Shown one piece after another: positions 1-7,265 of a stretch of DNA of 21,547 nt. Location: the NCBI GenBank assembly GCA_003512825.1, contig DOOI01000039.1, positions 7,112 to 28,658 of the forward strand, read 5' to 3'. Numbering within the stretch: position 1 is the first letter of the stretch; every line of letters begins with the position of its first letter. This DNA is from Paracoccaceae bacterium. Its GTDB lineage: Bacteria > Pseudomonadota > Alphaproteobacteria > Rhodobacterales > Rhodobacteraceae. A program made the translations under genes and the position numbers. A model generated the notes under the pieces. That model was not told where the DNA came from. It did not search any database and worked only from the letters and a program-made list of their open reading frames with translations.

Positions 1-1
1 T

Positions 2-547
2 ATCAGCGGCCTGACCAAGGCCGTGCCCTTTGCCCAACATCTGATGGATGTGACGATGCAAACCGTGGGCAATACGATCAATGGCTGGCGATGGAGCCCC
101 CGCGCCGGCATCATGGGGACCGACTATCTCTTTCGTGCCTGTTGGGCCAAATGGTTCACCGGGGGCAATCTGCCCGATGAAGCCATCTATATGATTTGCC
201 GAACCGATGCGAGCCATGCCCCCTTGGTCGGAACCACGGGATACCGCTTGCGATTTGCACCGGGGGCGCTGCCGCCTGCTCGCGCCTTCTGGTCGCTGAG
301 CATGTATGACGCGGCGGACGGGTCTTTTGTGGCCAATGCGATTGAGCGCTATTCCATCGGCGACCGCACCGCTGGGTTGGACTATGACCCCGACGGCGGG
401 CTGACGCTTGCGATTGGGCATAGCCCCCCCGACAGCACGGCAAATTGGCTGCCAGCCCCCGAGGGCGCGTTCTATCTGATGTTGCGGCTCTATTTGCCGA
501 CCGACGCGCTGGCCTCCGGCACATGGGCGCCACCCGGACTGGAATAA
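2..547 (+). CDS. DUF1254/DUF1214 domain protein, C-terminal part (5' end outside window)
   Basis: The reading frame is open from the first bases of the window to a TAA stop, so the gene begins upstream; the internal GTG at 23 is not a credible start. About 181 residues are visible. They resemble the DUF1214 C-terminal domain of DUF1254-family proteins, with segments such as GTDYLFRA, FWSLSMYDA near the middle and a closing LMLRLYLP. These proteins are usually secreted or envelope-associated and have no agreed biochemical role. The missing N-terminus would hold any signal peptide. The gene converges on the TRAP operon and ends just before a bidirectional hairpin terminator. The family call rests on motif recall, so moderate-high confidence; function unknown. 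Confidence 0.75.
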   Translation: MSGLTKAVPFAQHLMDVTMQTVGNTINGWRWSPRAGIMGTDYLFRACWAKWFTGGNLPDEAIYMICRTDASHAPLVGTTGYRLRFAPGALPPARAFWSLSMYDAADGSFVANAIERYSIGDRTAGLDYDPDGGLTLAIGHSPPDSTANWLPAPEGAFYLMLRLYLPTDALASGTWAPPGLE

Positions 548-553
548 ACTCTG

Positions 554-586
554 TCAGGGCCTAGGATCAGGGCCTAGGATCAGGGC
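554..586. repeat. 2.5-copy tandem repeat, 13-bp unit
   Basis: The unit TCAGGGCCTAGGA occurs at 554-566 and 567-579, followed by a partial copy TCAGGGC at 580-586. It lies between the stop of the DUF1254-type gene and the convergent terminator. Most likely a small slippage duplication with no role. Confidence 0.85.
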
Positions 587-589
587 GCA

Positions 590-623
590 AAAAAACGGGC
601 GGTGCACATGCACCGCCCGTTTT
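590..623. terminator. Bidirectional intrinsic terminator
   Basis: A perfect 12-bp inverted repeat (595-606 against 609-620, arm ACGGGCGGTGCA) is flanked by an A-run on the left and TTTT on the right. Each strand therefore gives a GC-rich hairpin followed by a U-tract. It sits between two convergent genes (stops at 547 and 626) and should end transcription from both. Confidence 0.93.
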
Positions 624-625
624 GA

Positions 626-1882
626 TTACAACAGTGCTAGCGCGATCCACGGAATGAAGGTCACAAGCAAAAGACAGACCAACATGATCAGGATCCACGG
701 CACGACCGAACGGCAGATGAAGCCGAATTTCTCGTTGAAGGCGGTCATGGCCACGATGAGGTTCAACCCGAAAGGCGGCGTCAGAATGCCGATTTCTAGG
801 TTGAGGATCATGATGATCCCGAAATGCGTGCTGTTGAACGCGTAAGCTTCGGCCAGCGGGCGCAGCAGGGGGGCTGCAATCACGATGGCCGACCCCGTAT
901 CCATGAACAGGCCCATGATCAGAAGCAGGCCATTCACCAGCAAGATGAACACTGCCGGCGTTTCGACATTTGCCAAGGCGAAGGCGATCAAATCTTGCGG
1001 CACGCGATTTTCTGTCAGCAGATGGTTGACCGAGGCCGCAACCGCGATCAGCGGGAAAAGCGCCCCAACCAGCTTGCCCGCATCAACCGCGGTTTCGGCG
1101 TAATCCTTCAGCCCCAATTCACGATAAAGCACTGTCTCGACAATCAGCGCATAGAGAATGGCCACAGCCGCAGCTTCCGTCGGAGAGAACTTGCCGGAAT
1201 AGATGCCGCCGAGCAAAATTACTGGCATCAAGATCGCTGGCACGCCTTGTTTGAAGGCCTCCAAAGTCACCGCAAAGGAAAATTGACCTCGGGGGATGTT
1301 GCGATTGATGATGACGGCATAAATGGTAAAGGCAATCGTCAGCAAAATGCCCGGCCCGACACCTGCCAAAAACAGATCAGTGATCGAGCTTTCGGTCACA
1401 ATACCATACAAAATCAAAGGCAAAGACGGCGGGATCACGATCCCCAGCGTTCCGCCCGCGCAGAGCGAGCCAATTGCGAAGCGGCGCGAATAGCCGTTTG
1501 CGATCAGGGCCGGAAACAGCACCGTGCCCACCGCAAGCATCGTCACAATGGACGATCCCGAGATGGCAGAGAACATGGCACAAGATAAAACCGTGGCCAT
1601 CGCCAGCCCGCCAGGAAACGGTCGGGTAATCTCAACGATCACCGCAATCAAGCGCTTGGCAATACTACCGCGCCCCATGATTTGCCCAACCAACACGAAG
1701 AGCGGAATTGCCAGCAACAGCGAACGGTCCATCGCCGACCAAACATCTTGCACGAAAAACTCGATGTTGCCGCCACCCCAGACGAGATGGGCAAAAGCCG
1801 CCGCCGCCATCAGGACCCAGACAAGGCTGACCCGCAAGAAAAGCAACCCAAAGATCAGGGCAATCAGAGCAAGCGCCATCAT
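626..1882 (-). CDS. dctM: TRAP transporter large permease subunit, DctM family
   Basis: The large membrane subunit of a tripartite ATP-independent periplasmic transporter, which moves the solute using an ion gradient. It is about 418 residues, normal for DctM, and almost wholly hydrophobic with a dozen or so membrane segments. Family hallmarks seen include AIPLFVLVGQIM, FSAISGSSIVTMLAVG, GGTLGIVIPPSLPLILYG, FSPTEAAAVAI and EIGILTPPFGLNL. The frame is open further upstream, but ATG at 1882 forms an ATGA overlap with the dctQ stop and gives the usual DctM N-terminus (MMALALIALIF), so I chose it over longer starts. It is the last gene of dctP-dctQ-dctM and is followed by the terminator at 590-623. 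The substrate cannot be read from this subunit. Confidence 0.95.
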   Translation of the reverse strand: MMALALIALIFGLLFLRVSLVWVLMAAAAFAHLVWGGGNIEFFVQDVWSAMDRSLLLAIPLFVLVGQIMGRGSIAKRLIAVIVEITRPFPGGLAMATVLSCAMFSAISGSSIVTMLAVGTVLFPALIANGYSRRFAIGSLCAGGTLGIVIPPSLPLILYGIVTESSITDLFLAGVGPGILLTIAFTIYAVIINRNIPRGQFSFAVTLEAFKQGVPAILMPVILLGGIYSGKFSPTEAAAVAILYALIVETVLYRELGLKDYAETAVDAGKLVGALFPLIAVAASVNHLLTENRVPQDLIAFALANVETPAVFILLVNGLLLIMGLFMDTGSAIVIAAPLLRPLAEAYAFNSTHFGIIMILNLEIGILTPPFGLNLIVAMTAFNEKFGFICRSVVPWILIMLVCLLLVTFIPWIALALL

Positions 1883-2379
1883 TCTGTCACCTTGGCGGTC
1901 GGGATCAGGTCCGGCCAGATGCCATAGATCAGATGCCGCAAGGCCGCGACCCCAAACCCGACCGGCAAGGCCATCTGAATGGGCCACAAAGGCCAGCCCA
2001 CCACCTGATTGGTTTCATTGTACTGGATCGTGACGGACACAAACTGGATCGCAGCCAACATGATGACAATGGCAAGCGCCGCAGTCACGAACTGGCCCAG
2101 ACGGACGACTGCCCGCTCGTTCGCCCCAGAGACCAAACCATCCATAAAACTTGGGCGCAGATGTCCGCCCAAGGCAGTCGCGATGCCAAACCCGGCCATC
2201 GCGGAACAGATCAGCGCATAGGTGGCGTAGATATTGGCCCCGAAAAAGCCTTTGCCAACCAGCTCGCGCCCCAAAGTATCGATGAGCAAAAGCGCCGTCA
2301 TGATGATGAACCCCGCCACGATAACGGCGCGTTCGACCCCACGAATGACCAAAAGAAAGGATTCACAGATCGCCTTCAT
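1879..2379 (-). CDS. dctQ: TRAP transporter small permease subunit, DctQ family
   Basis: The small four-helix membrane subunit that partners DctM. It has 166 residues, the usual DctQ length, with hydrophobic helices near residues 17-37, 50-70, 90-115 and 128-150. The end of helix one carries the typical LLLIDTLGREL motif (usual form xxxVxxRxxF), and FMDGLVS lies in the following loop region. A strong Shine-Dalgarno sequence (GGGAGGGAG) precedes the ATG. The last codons overlap dctM by four bases (ATGA), indicating translational coupling. It follows dctP after a 66-nt spacer that contains a stem-loop. Confidence 0.93.
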   Translation of the reverse strand: MKAICESFLLVIRGVERAVIVAGFIIMTALLLIDTLGRELVGKGFFGANIYATYALICSAMAGFGIATALGGHLRPSFMDGLVSGANERAVVRLGQFVTAALAIVIMLAAIQFVSVTIQYNETNQVVGWPLWPIQMALPVGFGVAALRHLIYGIWPDLIPTAKVTE

Positions 2380-2406
2380 GCAACTCCCTCCCCCAGAGCG
2401 GCAAGA

Positions 2407-2438
2407 CAGGCCCGGTCCGTCCAGACGGATCGGGCCTG
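2407..2438 (-). promoter_or_regulatory. Intercistronic stem-loop between dctP and dctQ
   Basis: Arms 2407-2419 (CAGGCCCGGTCCG) and 2426-2438 pair over 13 positions with one mismatch around a 6-nt loop. There is no T-run after it in the direction of transcription. It is therefore more likely an attenuating or mRNA-protecting hairpin that keeps dctP mRNA in excess over the membrane subunits than a full terminator. That role is an inference from similar arrangements in binding-protein transport operons. Confidence 0.6.
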
Positions 2439-2445
2439 CTACAGG

Positions 2446-3465
2446 TTAGTTAGAGCATTCAGTCTTGGCTGTCTGAATGATTGCGTTGAACGTTTGGCCT
2501 TTGTCGCCGATTTGACCAAGGATCGGCTCCCAGATCATCAGACCGCGTTCGCGCCACTTCGCCAGCTCTTCCTCTGTGGGTTCCGACACAATGGCACCTT
2601 CGGCAGCTGCCGCTGTGATCACCTTGGCTTCGAACCCGTCCAGCATGGCTTGCAGCTGTGCGTATTCTAGAACGTCGGTCGCATCGACCAACACCTTTTT
2701 CTGAGCATCTGTCAGCTTGTCCCAGGTCTGCGGCCCAACGATCATGCCCGAGGTATTATGATAATGCCGGGTCCGCAGGAAATACTTGGCAACTTTCGCC
2801 TGCCCGGTCGGATACCAAAAGGCCAATCCCGAGTCTCCGCCCGTCACCAGACCCGTCGACAGGGCCGAGGCGGTTTCGACCGCGCCCATCGGCACGGGGT
2901 TTGCGCCGAATGCCTTGACGACAGCGTTGCTGATCGGCGCTGGCGAGGTCCGGATTTTCTGACCCGCAAGGTCATCGGGAACGCGCACGTTGTTCACGTT
3001 GCTGATGTCATTGTAACCCACGGGGAAGAAGGCCAGAAATTGCCCTTTGCCTTCAAGCGCGGTTTTCGTGGCGTCAAACAGCTTCGGCATGACGCAAGAC
3101 GCCTGCGCCGGGGTGTCGAACTGATAAGGCAGCGTAATCGTCGCCAACTCGGGCGCCAGCGACGCCATGACGGGCGAAGGCCCGGTCCAGATATCAATAC
3201 GCCCGCGCAGGGTTTGCGACATGGTGTCGGACATATTGCCCAGCTGGCCACCGTTGAACAGCTCGATCGCAACATCACCGCCGCTCAGCTCTTTCACCCG
3301 GTCAGCGTATTTCACCAACATCACCGTCCAGACCGATTTCTCGGGGGCGATCGAGGCCAGTTTAAGAGTAACGGCCTCGGCCTGCGCCATCGTGGCAGCC
3401 CCGACAATCAGCGCACCGGATAGCATGGCAACCGCACGCACCCGAAGATTTGCGAAAGCTTTCAT
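2446..3465 (-). CDS. dctP: TRAP transporter substrate-binding protein, DctP family
   Basis: The periplasmic receptor of the TRAP system; 339 residues. The N-terminus is a classic Sec signal peptide (basic MKAFANLRVR, hydrophobic core, likely cleavage after MAQA near residue 29). The mature part starts with VTLKLASIAPEKSVWT and shows DctP features: GGDVAIELFNGGQLG, DIWTGPSPVMASLAPEL, and KIRTSPAPISNAVVKAFGA, whose Arg is in the position that usually salt-bridges a substrate carboxylate. A Shine-Dalgarno sequence (GGGAGGAG) lies 5-6 nt before the ATG. It is the first gene of the operon, divergent from the Crp/Fnr gene. Substrate class is probably a small carboxylate or sulfonate, but this is inferred from the family and the neighbouring catabolic operon. 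Confidence 0.95.
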   Translation of the reverse strand: MKAFANLRVRAVAMLSGALIVGAATMAQAEAVTLKLASIAPEKSVWTVMLVKYADRVKELSGGDVAIELFNGGQLGNMSDTMSQTLRGRIDIWTGPSPVMASLAPELATITLPYQFDTPAQASCVMPKLFDATKTALEGKGQFLAFFPVGYNDISNVNNVRVPDDLAGQKIRTSPAPISNAVVKAFGANPVPMGAVETASALSTGLVTGGDSGLAFWYPTGQAKVAKYFLRTRHYHNTSGMIVGPQTWDKLTDAQKKVLVDATDVLEYAQLQAMLDGFEAKVITAAAAEGAIVSEPTEEELAKWRERGLMIWEPILGQIGDKGQTFNAIIQTAKTECSN

Positions 3466-3600
3466 ATTTTCTCCTCCCAGAAGCTATGACCGGATTAGAC
3501 CACCCGGATTTATGCCATAGCCTTCCCGATTGCCCCGGCGCGAGTCTGTCCATTTGTTTACATTTGCTCGTCACTCGTGACTAAGCTAATTTAACGGAGA
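3466..3600. promoter_or_regulatory. Divergent promoter region dctP / Crp-Fnr gene, with a palindrome at 3570-3581
   Basis: This 135-bp spacer must carry the promoters for the leftward TRAP operon and the rightward regulator. It contains a perfect inverted repeat GTCAC-TC-GTGAC (3570-3581), about 20 bp before the regulator start. The half-sites GTGA/TCAC are those used by Crp/Fnr-type proteins, but here they are back to back rather than in the usual GTGA-N6-TCAC layout. It may be an operator for the adjacent regulator, or chance. No confident -10/-35 pair was picked. Confidence 0.4.
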
Positions 3601-4398
3601 ATGGGCAAGATCATCTCGGCAAAATCGGTCGCCCTGCCTATGCACAAAGGCTTTCTTGCGTTGAACAGCGAAACAAAACTCAGGGCCCATTGGACCGCAC
3701 CGACCCTGTCTCGGCTGCTGGGAAGGATCGACGGATTTGGCCGAGTGCCATCCGAACAATCCCTGCAGGAACTCATTAATGGCGGGCGGTTTTTGACCTT
3801 TGACAAGGGCGAACGTATCACCAGCCGCGAGGATGCGACCCCGACATTTCTCGTTGTGCTGAAAGGCCGCGTTCGGCTTTACAGCGTGACCCCCGGGGGG
3901 CGCGAATTCGTCGTCGCCTTCCTTGAGCCGGGCCATATCTTTGGGCTGCGCCCCTGCCTTGATCACAGCACACGATCCTATGACAGCGTGGCCGAACGCG
4001 AAACCACACTTCTGACAGTGCCCGGTCCGAAGCTCCGCACGCTCTTGGCGGGCAATGCCGAATTGATGACCGTGGCGGTGCAGTTCTTGTGCCACCGTCT
4101 GGGCGTGGTGTCGCAGGCATTGGAACAATTCGCGGTCTGGGGACCGACGCAACAATTGGGCTGGCGGATCCTCGATCTGATGCGCGCGCCCTATCCCGGC
4201 ACCGCGTCAAACAGCGAAATCCGTCTGAGCGTGTCGCAAGACGACCTTGCCGCGATGATCGGAAAATCACGCCAGACAACGAACAAGTTGTTGAAAGACT
4301 TGAATGCGGCAGGCTTTATTTCAATCGACTATGGCGGCTTGGTGGTGCGTGATCTGGCGGGACTCAAGTCCTTTGTCTATCCGCAAGGACATTATTGA
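3601..4398 (+). CDS. Crp/Fnr-family transcriptional regulator
   Basis: 265 residues. Residues about 55-145 form the cyclic-nucleotide-binding-like beta-barrel (GGRFLTFDKGERITS, FLVVLKGRVRLYS, FLEPGHIFGLRP). Residues about 145-175 are the dimer helix, and 205-250 a Crp-type winged helix-turn-helix (LSVSQDDLAAMIGKSRQTTNKLLKDLNAAGFI). No N-terminal FNR cysteine cluster is present, so oxygen sensing through 4Fe-4S is unlikely. The effector is unknown. The N-terminus is about 30 residues longer than E. coli CRP. ATG at 3601 has GGAGA directly against it, which is poor spacing, and an upstream stop prevents extension, so the true start may be downstream. Standing between the TRAP operon and the decarboxylase operon, it is the obvious local regulator of both. 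Confidence 0.9.
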   Translation: MGKIISAKSVALPMHKGFLALNSETKLRAHWTAPTLSRLLGRIDGFGRVPSEQSLQELINGGRFLTFDKGERITSREDATPTFLVVLKGRVRLYSVTPGGREFVVAFLEPGHIFGLRPCLDHSTRSYDSVAERETTLLTVPGPKLRTLLAGNAELMTVAVQFLCHRLGVVSQALEQFAVWGPTQQLGWRILDLMRAPYPGTASNSEIRLSVSQDDLAAMIGKSRQTTNKLLKDLNAAGFISIDYGGLVVRDLAGLKSFVYPQGHY

Positions 4399-4485
4399 AA
4401 CCGCCCCATTCTGCCCAGATAGTCAAGAATCAGACAGTCCTAGCCAAACCGATCAGGCCACAGTGACGAAAATCACTATGGGAGG
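4399..4485 (+). promoter_or_regulatory. Leader of decarboxylase operon with Crp/Fnr-type operator (4462-4477)
   Basis: The perfect inverted repeat AGTGA-CGAAAA-TCACT at 4462-4477 matches the GTGA-N6-TCAC layout recognised by Crp/Fnr proteins, and a Crp/Fnr gene ends 63 bp upstream. The site is only 15-22 bp ahead of the first gene, overlapping where a 5' leader would be. This fits repression or roadblock better than class II activation, which needs the site near -41.5. The Shine-Dalgarno sequence GGAGG (4481-4485) follows it. Confidence 0.6.
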
Positions 4486-4491
4486 ATGGTC

Positions 4492-5019
4492 GTGGCAATC
4501 ACCGATTATGCAATCGCGGCATCGTTGCTGCATGCCGAGATCAAGGCGCAGGGTGTGGACGCAGTAACAACCGTTCCAGACCTGATCCAGTTTGCGTTGC
4601 ACGACAGGCTGAAAGGCGATCCTGAGATCCGCTACATCGAATGTGCCGCAGAAAATCAGGCACTGACAGTGGCGACGGGGCTTTATATCGGCGGCAAGAA
4701 GCCGATGGTCATGATGCAAAATCAGGGCCTATTCAATTGTATCAATACCTTGCGGTCGGTGGGCATTGATGCGCGCATCCCGATGGTTTTGTCCGTGGGG
4801 GCCTTTGGCCGTGAGTTTTCAAACCTCGGCAAACCCACCACCGAAAGCGGCCGGGTCTGTCTGAATAAGGTCGAGCCGGTGATGGCCGCGCTTGGCGTGC
4901 CCTATTTTCATCTCGAAACAGCCGATGACATCGGGAAAGTCGCCGAAGCGTTCGAGACATCGCGCAAGAATGAATGCGCCGTTGTTCTGAATATCGGTTT
5001 CTTCCCATCTTGGTCTTGA
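4492..5019 (+). CDS. Thiamine-diphosphate 2-oxoacid decarboxylase, alpha (PYR) subunit; sulfopyruvate decarboxylase alpha-like
   Basis: About 175 residues, matching the PYR domain of two-subunit ThDP decarboxylases such as ComD (sulfopyruvate decarboxylase) and the N-terminal half of phosphonopyruvate decarboxylase. Seen: VDAVTTVPD near residue 22, then IECAAENQALTVATGLYIGGKKP, with Glu54 as the probable cofactor-activating glutamate, then MMQNQGLFNCINTL. ATG at 4486 abuts the Shine-Dalgarno GGAGG with no spacer, whereas GTG at 4492 gives a 6-nt spacer, so I prefer the GTG start; the protein differs by two residues. The beta subunit follows after 13 nt. The reaction would be non-oxidative decarboxylation of a 2-oxoacid to an aldehyde. 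The exact substrate (sulfopyruvate, phosphonopyruvate or another) cannot be fixed from sequence. Confidence 0.85.
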   Translation: MAITDYAIAASLLHAEIKAQGVDAVTTVPDLIQFALHDRLKGDPEIRYIECAAENQALTVATGLYIGGKKPMVMMQNQGLFNCINTLRSVGIDARIPMVLSVGAFGREFSNLGKPTTESGRVCLNKVEPVMAALGVPYFHLETADDIGKVAEAFETSRKNECAVVLNIGFFPSWS

Positions 5020-5032
5020 AAGGAGGCTGCTC

Positions 5033-5632
5033 ATGCCGATGAACGTTTTTGAAGCCTGCTTCGTCATCAACAAAATTCGCGGCGAGGCATTGGTGGTGTC
5101 CACCATGTCAGCGATGTTTGCCGCTTCGGCCATCGCACCCGGCCCGCACAACCTGTCCTCGGTGCCGCTGATGGGGGGCGCATCTGGTCTGGGGCTCGGG
5201 CTGGCGATTGCCCAACCAACGCGCCCTGTCTTTGTCTTTGACGGGGACGCCAGCCTGTTGATGGAGCTGGGCACGATGGCCCAGATCGCAGGCGAAGCCC
5301 CTGCAAACCTTGTGCATTTCGTGTTCAACAACAACACCCAATTCGGGGCAATCGCCAACTTGGATCGCCCCGGAGGGGCCGCGTTTGATTTCTGCGCCGT
5401 GGCGCGGGGCGCGGGCTACAAGACGGCGCATTCGGCTGACAGCATTCCCGATTTGATCGCGCTGAAGGACAAGATCCTCGGCCAGCCGGGGCCGCATTTC
5501 GTGGAACTGCGGATCATGCCACAGCCGCGTGTCCTGACAGAGATGCCGCAACCCGAATTGCCCGACCTGCAATTCCAACGCATGGCCGCCGAGGCCCGCG
5601 CGATGATGCAGCATTTGGGGACAGCGGGATGA
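5033..5632 (+). CDS. Thiamine-diphosphate 2-oxoacid decarboxylase, beta (PP) subunit; sulfopyruvate decarboxylase beta-like
   Basis: 199 residues carrying the cofactor-diphosphate and Mg-binding domain. The ThDP motif is visible as GDAS at residues 71-74 (after VFVFD) and NNN at 99-101, about 28 residues later, the usual spacing. LMGGASGLGLGLAIAQ at about 46-61 is also typical. A strong Shine-Dalgarno sequence (AAGGAGG) precedes the ATG. The stop overlaps the next gene by four bases (ATGA). With the preceding alpha subunit it should form a ComDE-like heteromer. The C-terminal tail beyond about residue 170 (Pro/Gln/Met-rich) is longer than the catalytic domain strictly needs. Confidence 0.87.
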   Translation: MPMNVFEACFVINKIRGEALVVSTMSAMFAASAIAPGPHNLSSVPLMGGASGLGLGLAIAQPTRPVFVFDGDASLLMELGTMAQIAGEAPANLVHFVFNNNTQFGAIANLDRPGGAAFDFCAVARGAGYKTAHSADSIPDLIALKDKILGQPGPHFVELRIMPQPRVLTEMPQPELPDLQFQRMAAEARAMMQHLGTAG

Positions 5633-7251
5633 CCGAGACCTTCGACTATATTGTGGTCGGGGCAGGATCGGCGGGCTGCGTCGTCGCCAATCGGCTTAGC
5701 GAAAGCGGCAAATACAGCGTCGCGCTGGTCGAGGCCGGGAATTCCGACAAGAAGTTCTGGGTCAACATGCCGCTTGGCATCGGACAGATGCTGACCAACC
5801 CCAATTTTGCTTGGCAATATCACACCGAAGCCGAAACCGCGCTGCAAGGTCAGTCGATCTATTGGCCGCGCGGTCGGATGCTGGGAGGGTCGTCCTCGCT
5901 CAATGGGATGATCTATGTGCGCGGCGAACCCAAGCGCTATGACGAATGGCGCGATGCGGGCAACACCGGTTGGGGGTGGTCCGACATGCTGCCCTATTTC
6001 AAGAAACTGGAAGACGCGCCAAACAGCACCGATCCCGCCTATCGTGGCCGCGGTGGCCCGTTGACCTGCACATATGGAACATACCGCGACCCGGTCTCGC
6101 GCGCCTTTATCGAGGCATGCAAAGGTGTCGGCATTCCCTATAACGAGGATTACAACGGCGCAAAAGCCGATGGCGTGGCTTGGATCCAGTTCAACATTCG
6201 CAACGGCAAGCGTTGGTCCGCTGCGCGCGCCTATATCGACCCGATCGTGGGAAAGCGTGCGAATTTCACCCTGATGATGGGCGCAAGTTGCGACCGCATC
6301 ACCTTTGAGGGCAAGCGCGCGACTGGGATCGAGGTGTTTCAGAATGGCGAAACCAGAACTCTAAAGGCGCGCAAAGAGGTCATACTCTCCGCAGGGCCCA
6401 TCATCTCGCCCAAGCTCCTTGAATTGTCGGGCATCGGCGATCCCACAATACTCAAACAGCACGGGATCGAGGTGCGCCACGCCCTGCCCGGTGTCGGCGA
6501 ACACCTGCAAGACCATCTGCAAACGCGGATCAATTACCGCATCAACAAGGCTGTGACCGTCAATGACCTGCTGAACAGCAAGGTCCGGGGCGCGACCGAG
6601 TTGCTCAAATACCTTGCGACGCGCAGAGGGCTAATGGCGACACCCTCGGCCACGGCACATGCCATGGTGAAATCATACGAGGCCGCACCCTATGCCGACC
6701 TCAAGCTGCAAATCACGATGTATTCGGCTGAGGATCGCTATCTGGACAAAAGCAAAAGCGCCCTGACCGACCCGTTCTCGGGGATTGGGCTGGGTCAGTT
6801 TCACATCTATCCAGAGAGCCGCGGTTCACTGCACATCAAATCCCCCGATCCGCGCGAGAACCCCAAGATGGTGGCCAACTACTTCTCGGCGCAAGGTGAT
6901 ATCGAGACGGCGCTGATCTCGATGCGGAAGATGCGTGACCTCGCCCGGCATCCTGCCTTGGCCGAACATATCGTCGGCGAGACGCTACCCGGCATGGACA
7001 TGCAATCAGATGACGAGATCATCGATTACATGAAGCGCACGGGTCAGACCTCTTGGCACCCGATCAGCACCTGCCGTATGGGCACAGGGCCGACCGATGT
7101 GGTTGACCCAACCCTGAAAGTGAAAGGGCTGGAGGGACTGCGCGTCATCGACAGCTCGATCATGCCCAGCATGCCTGCCACCAACACCAACATTCCCACC
7201 ATTGCGATTGGCGAAAAGGGCTCGGACTTGGTCCTTGCCGACGCCGGTTGA
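5629..7251 (+). CDS. GMC-family FAD-dependent alcohol dehydrogenase/oxidase (choline dehydrogenase-like)
   Basis: 540 residues, full length for the family. The N-terminus has the FAD-binding dinucleotide motif VVGAGSAGCVVANRL (about residues 9-23), followed by ARG-type and GGSSSLNGMIYVRG signatures, the second GMC signature SAGPIISPKLLELSGIG, and the C-terminal catalytic pair His477 (SWHPISTCRMG) and Asn521 (TNTNIPTIA), 44 residues apart as in choline oxidase. GMC enzymes oxidise primary alcohols to aldehydes and pass electrons to oxygen or the respiratory chain. ATGA overlap with the ThDP beta subunit suggests the enzymes work on one pathway. Isethionate dehydrogenase IseJ belongs to this family, which hints at C2 sulfonates, but substrates of GMC enzymes cannot be assigned by eye. 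Confidence 0.93.
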   Translation: MTETFDYIVVGAGSAGCVVANRLSESGKYSVALVEAGNSDKKFWVNMPLGIGQMLTNPNFAWQYHTEAETALQGQSIYWPRGRMLGGSSSLNGMIYVRGEPKRYDEWRDAGNTGWGWSDMLPYFKKLEDAPNSTDPAYRGRGGPLTCTYGTYRDPVSRAFIEACKGVGIPYNEDYNGAKADGVAWIQFNIRNGKRWSAARAYIDPIVGKRANFTLMMGASCDRITFEGKRATGIEVFQNGETRTLKARKEVILSAGPIISPKLLELSGIGDPTILKQHGIEVRHALPGVGEHLQDHLQTRINYRINKAVTVNDLLNSKVRGATELLKYLATRRGLMATPSATAHAMVKSYEAAPYADLKLQITMYSAEDRYLDKSKSALTDPFSGIGLGQFHIYPESRGSLHIKSPDPRENPKMVANYFSAQGDIETALISMRKMRDLARHPALAEHIVGETLPGMDMQSDDEIIDYMKRTGQTSWHPISTCRMGTGPTDVVDPTLKVKGLEGLRVIDSSIMPSMPATNTNIPTIAIGEKGSDLVLADAG

Positions 7252-7265
7252 AGAAAGGACGCGTC

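Noticed and set aside
824..1588. 254-codon plus-strand open frame opposite dctM
   Set aside because: It is antisense to a clear DctM protein, rich in Arg/Gln/His with no domain, and arises from GC-biased third positions.
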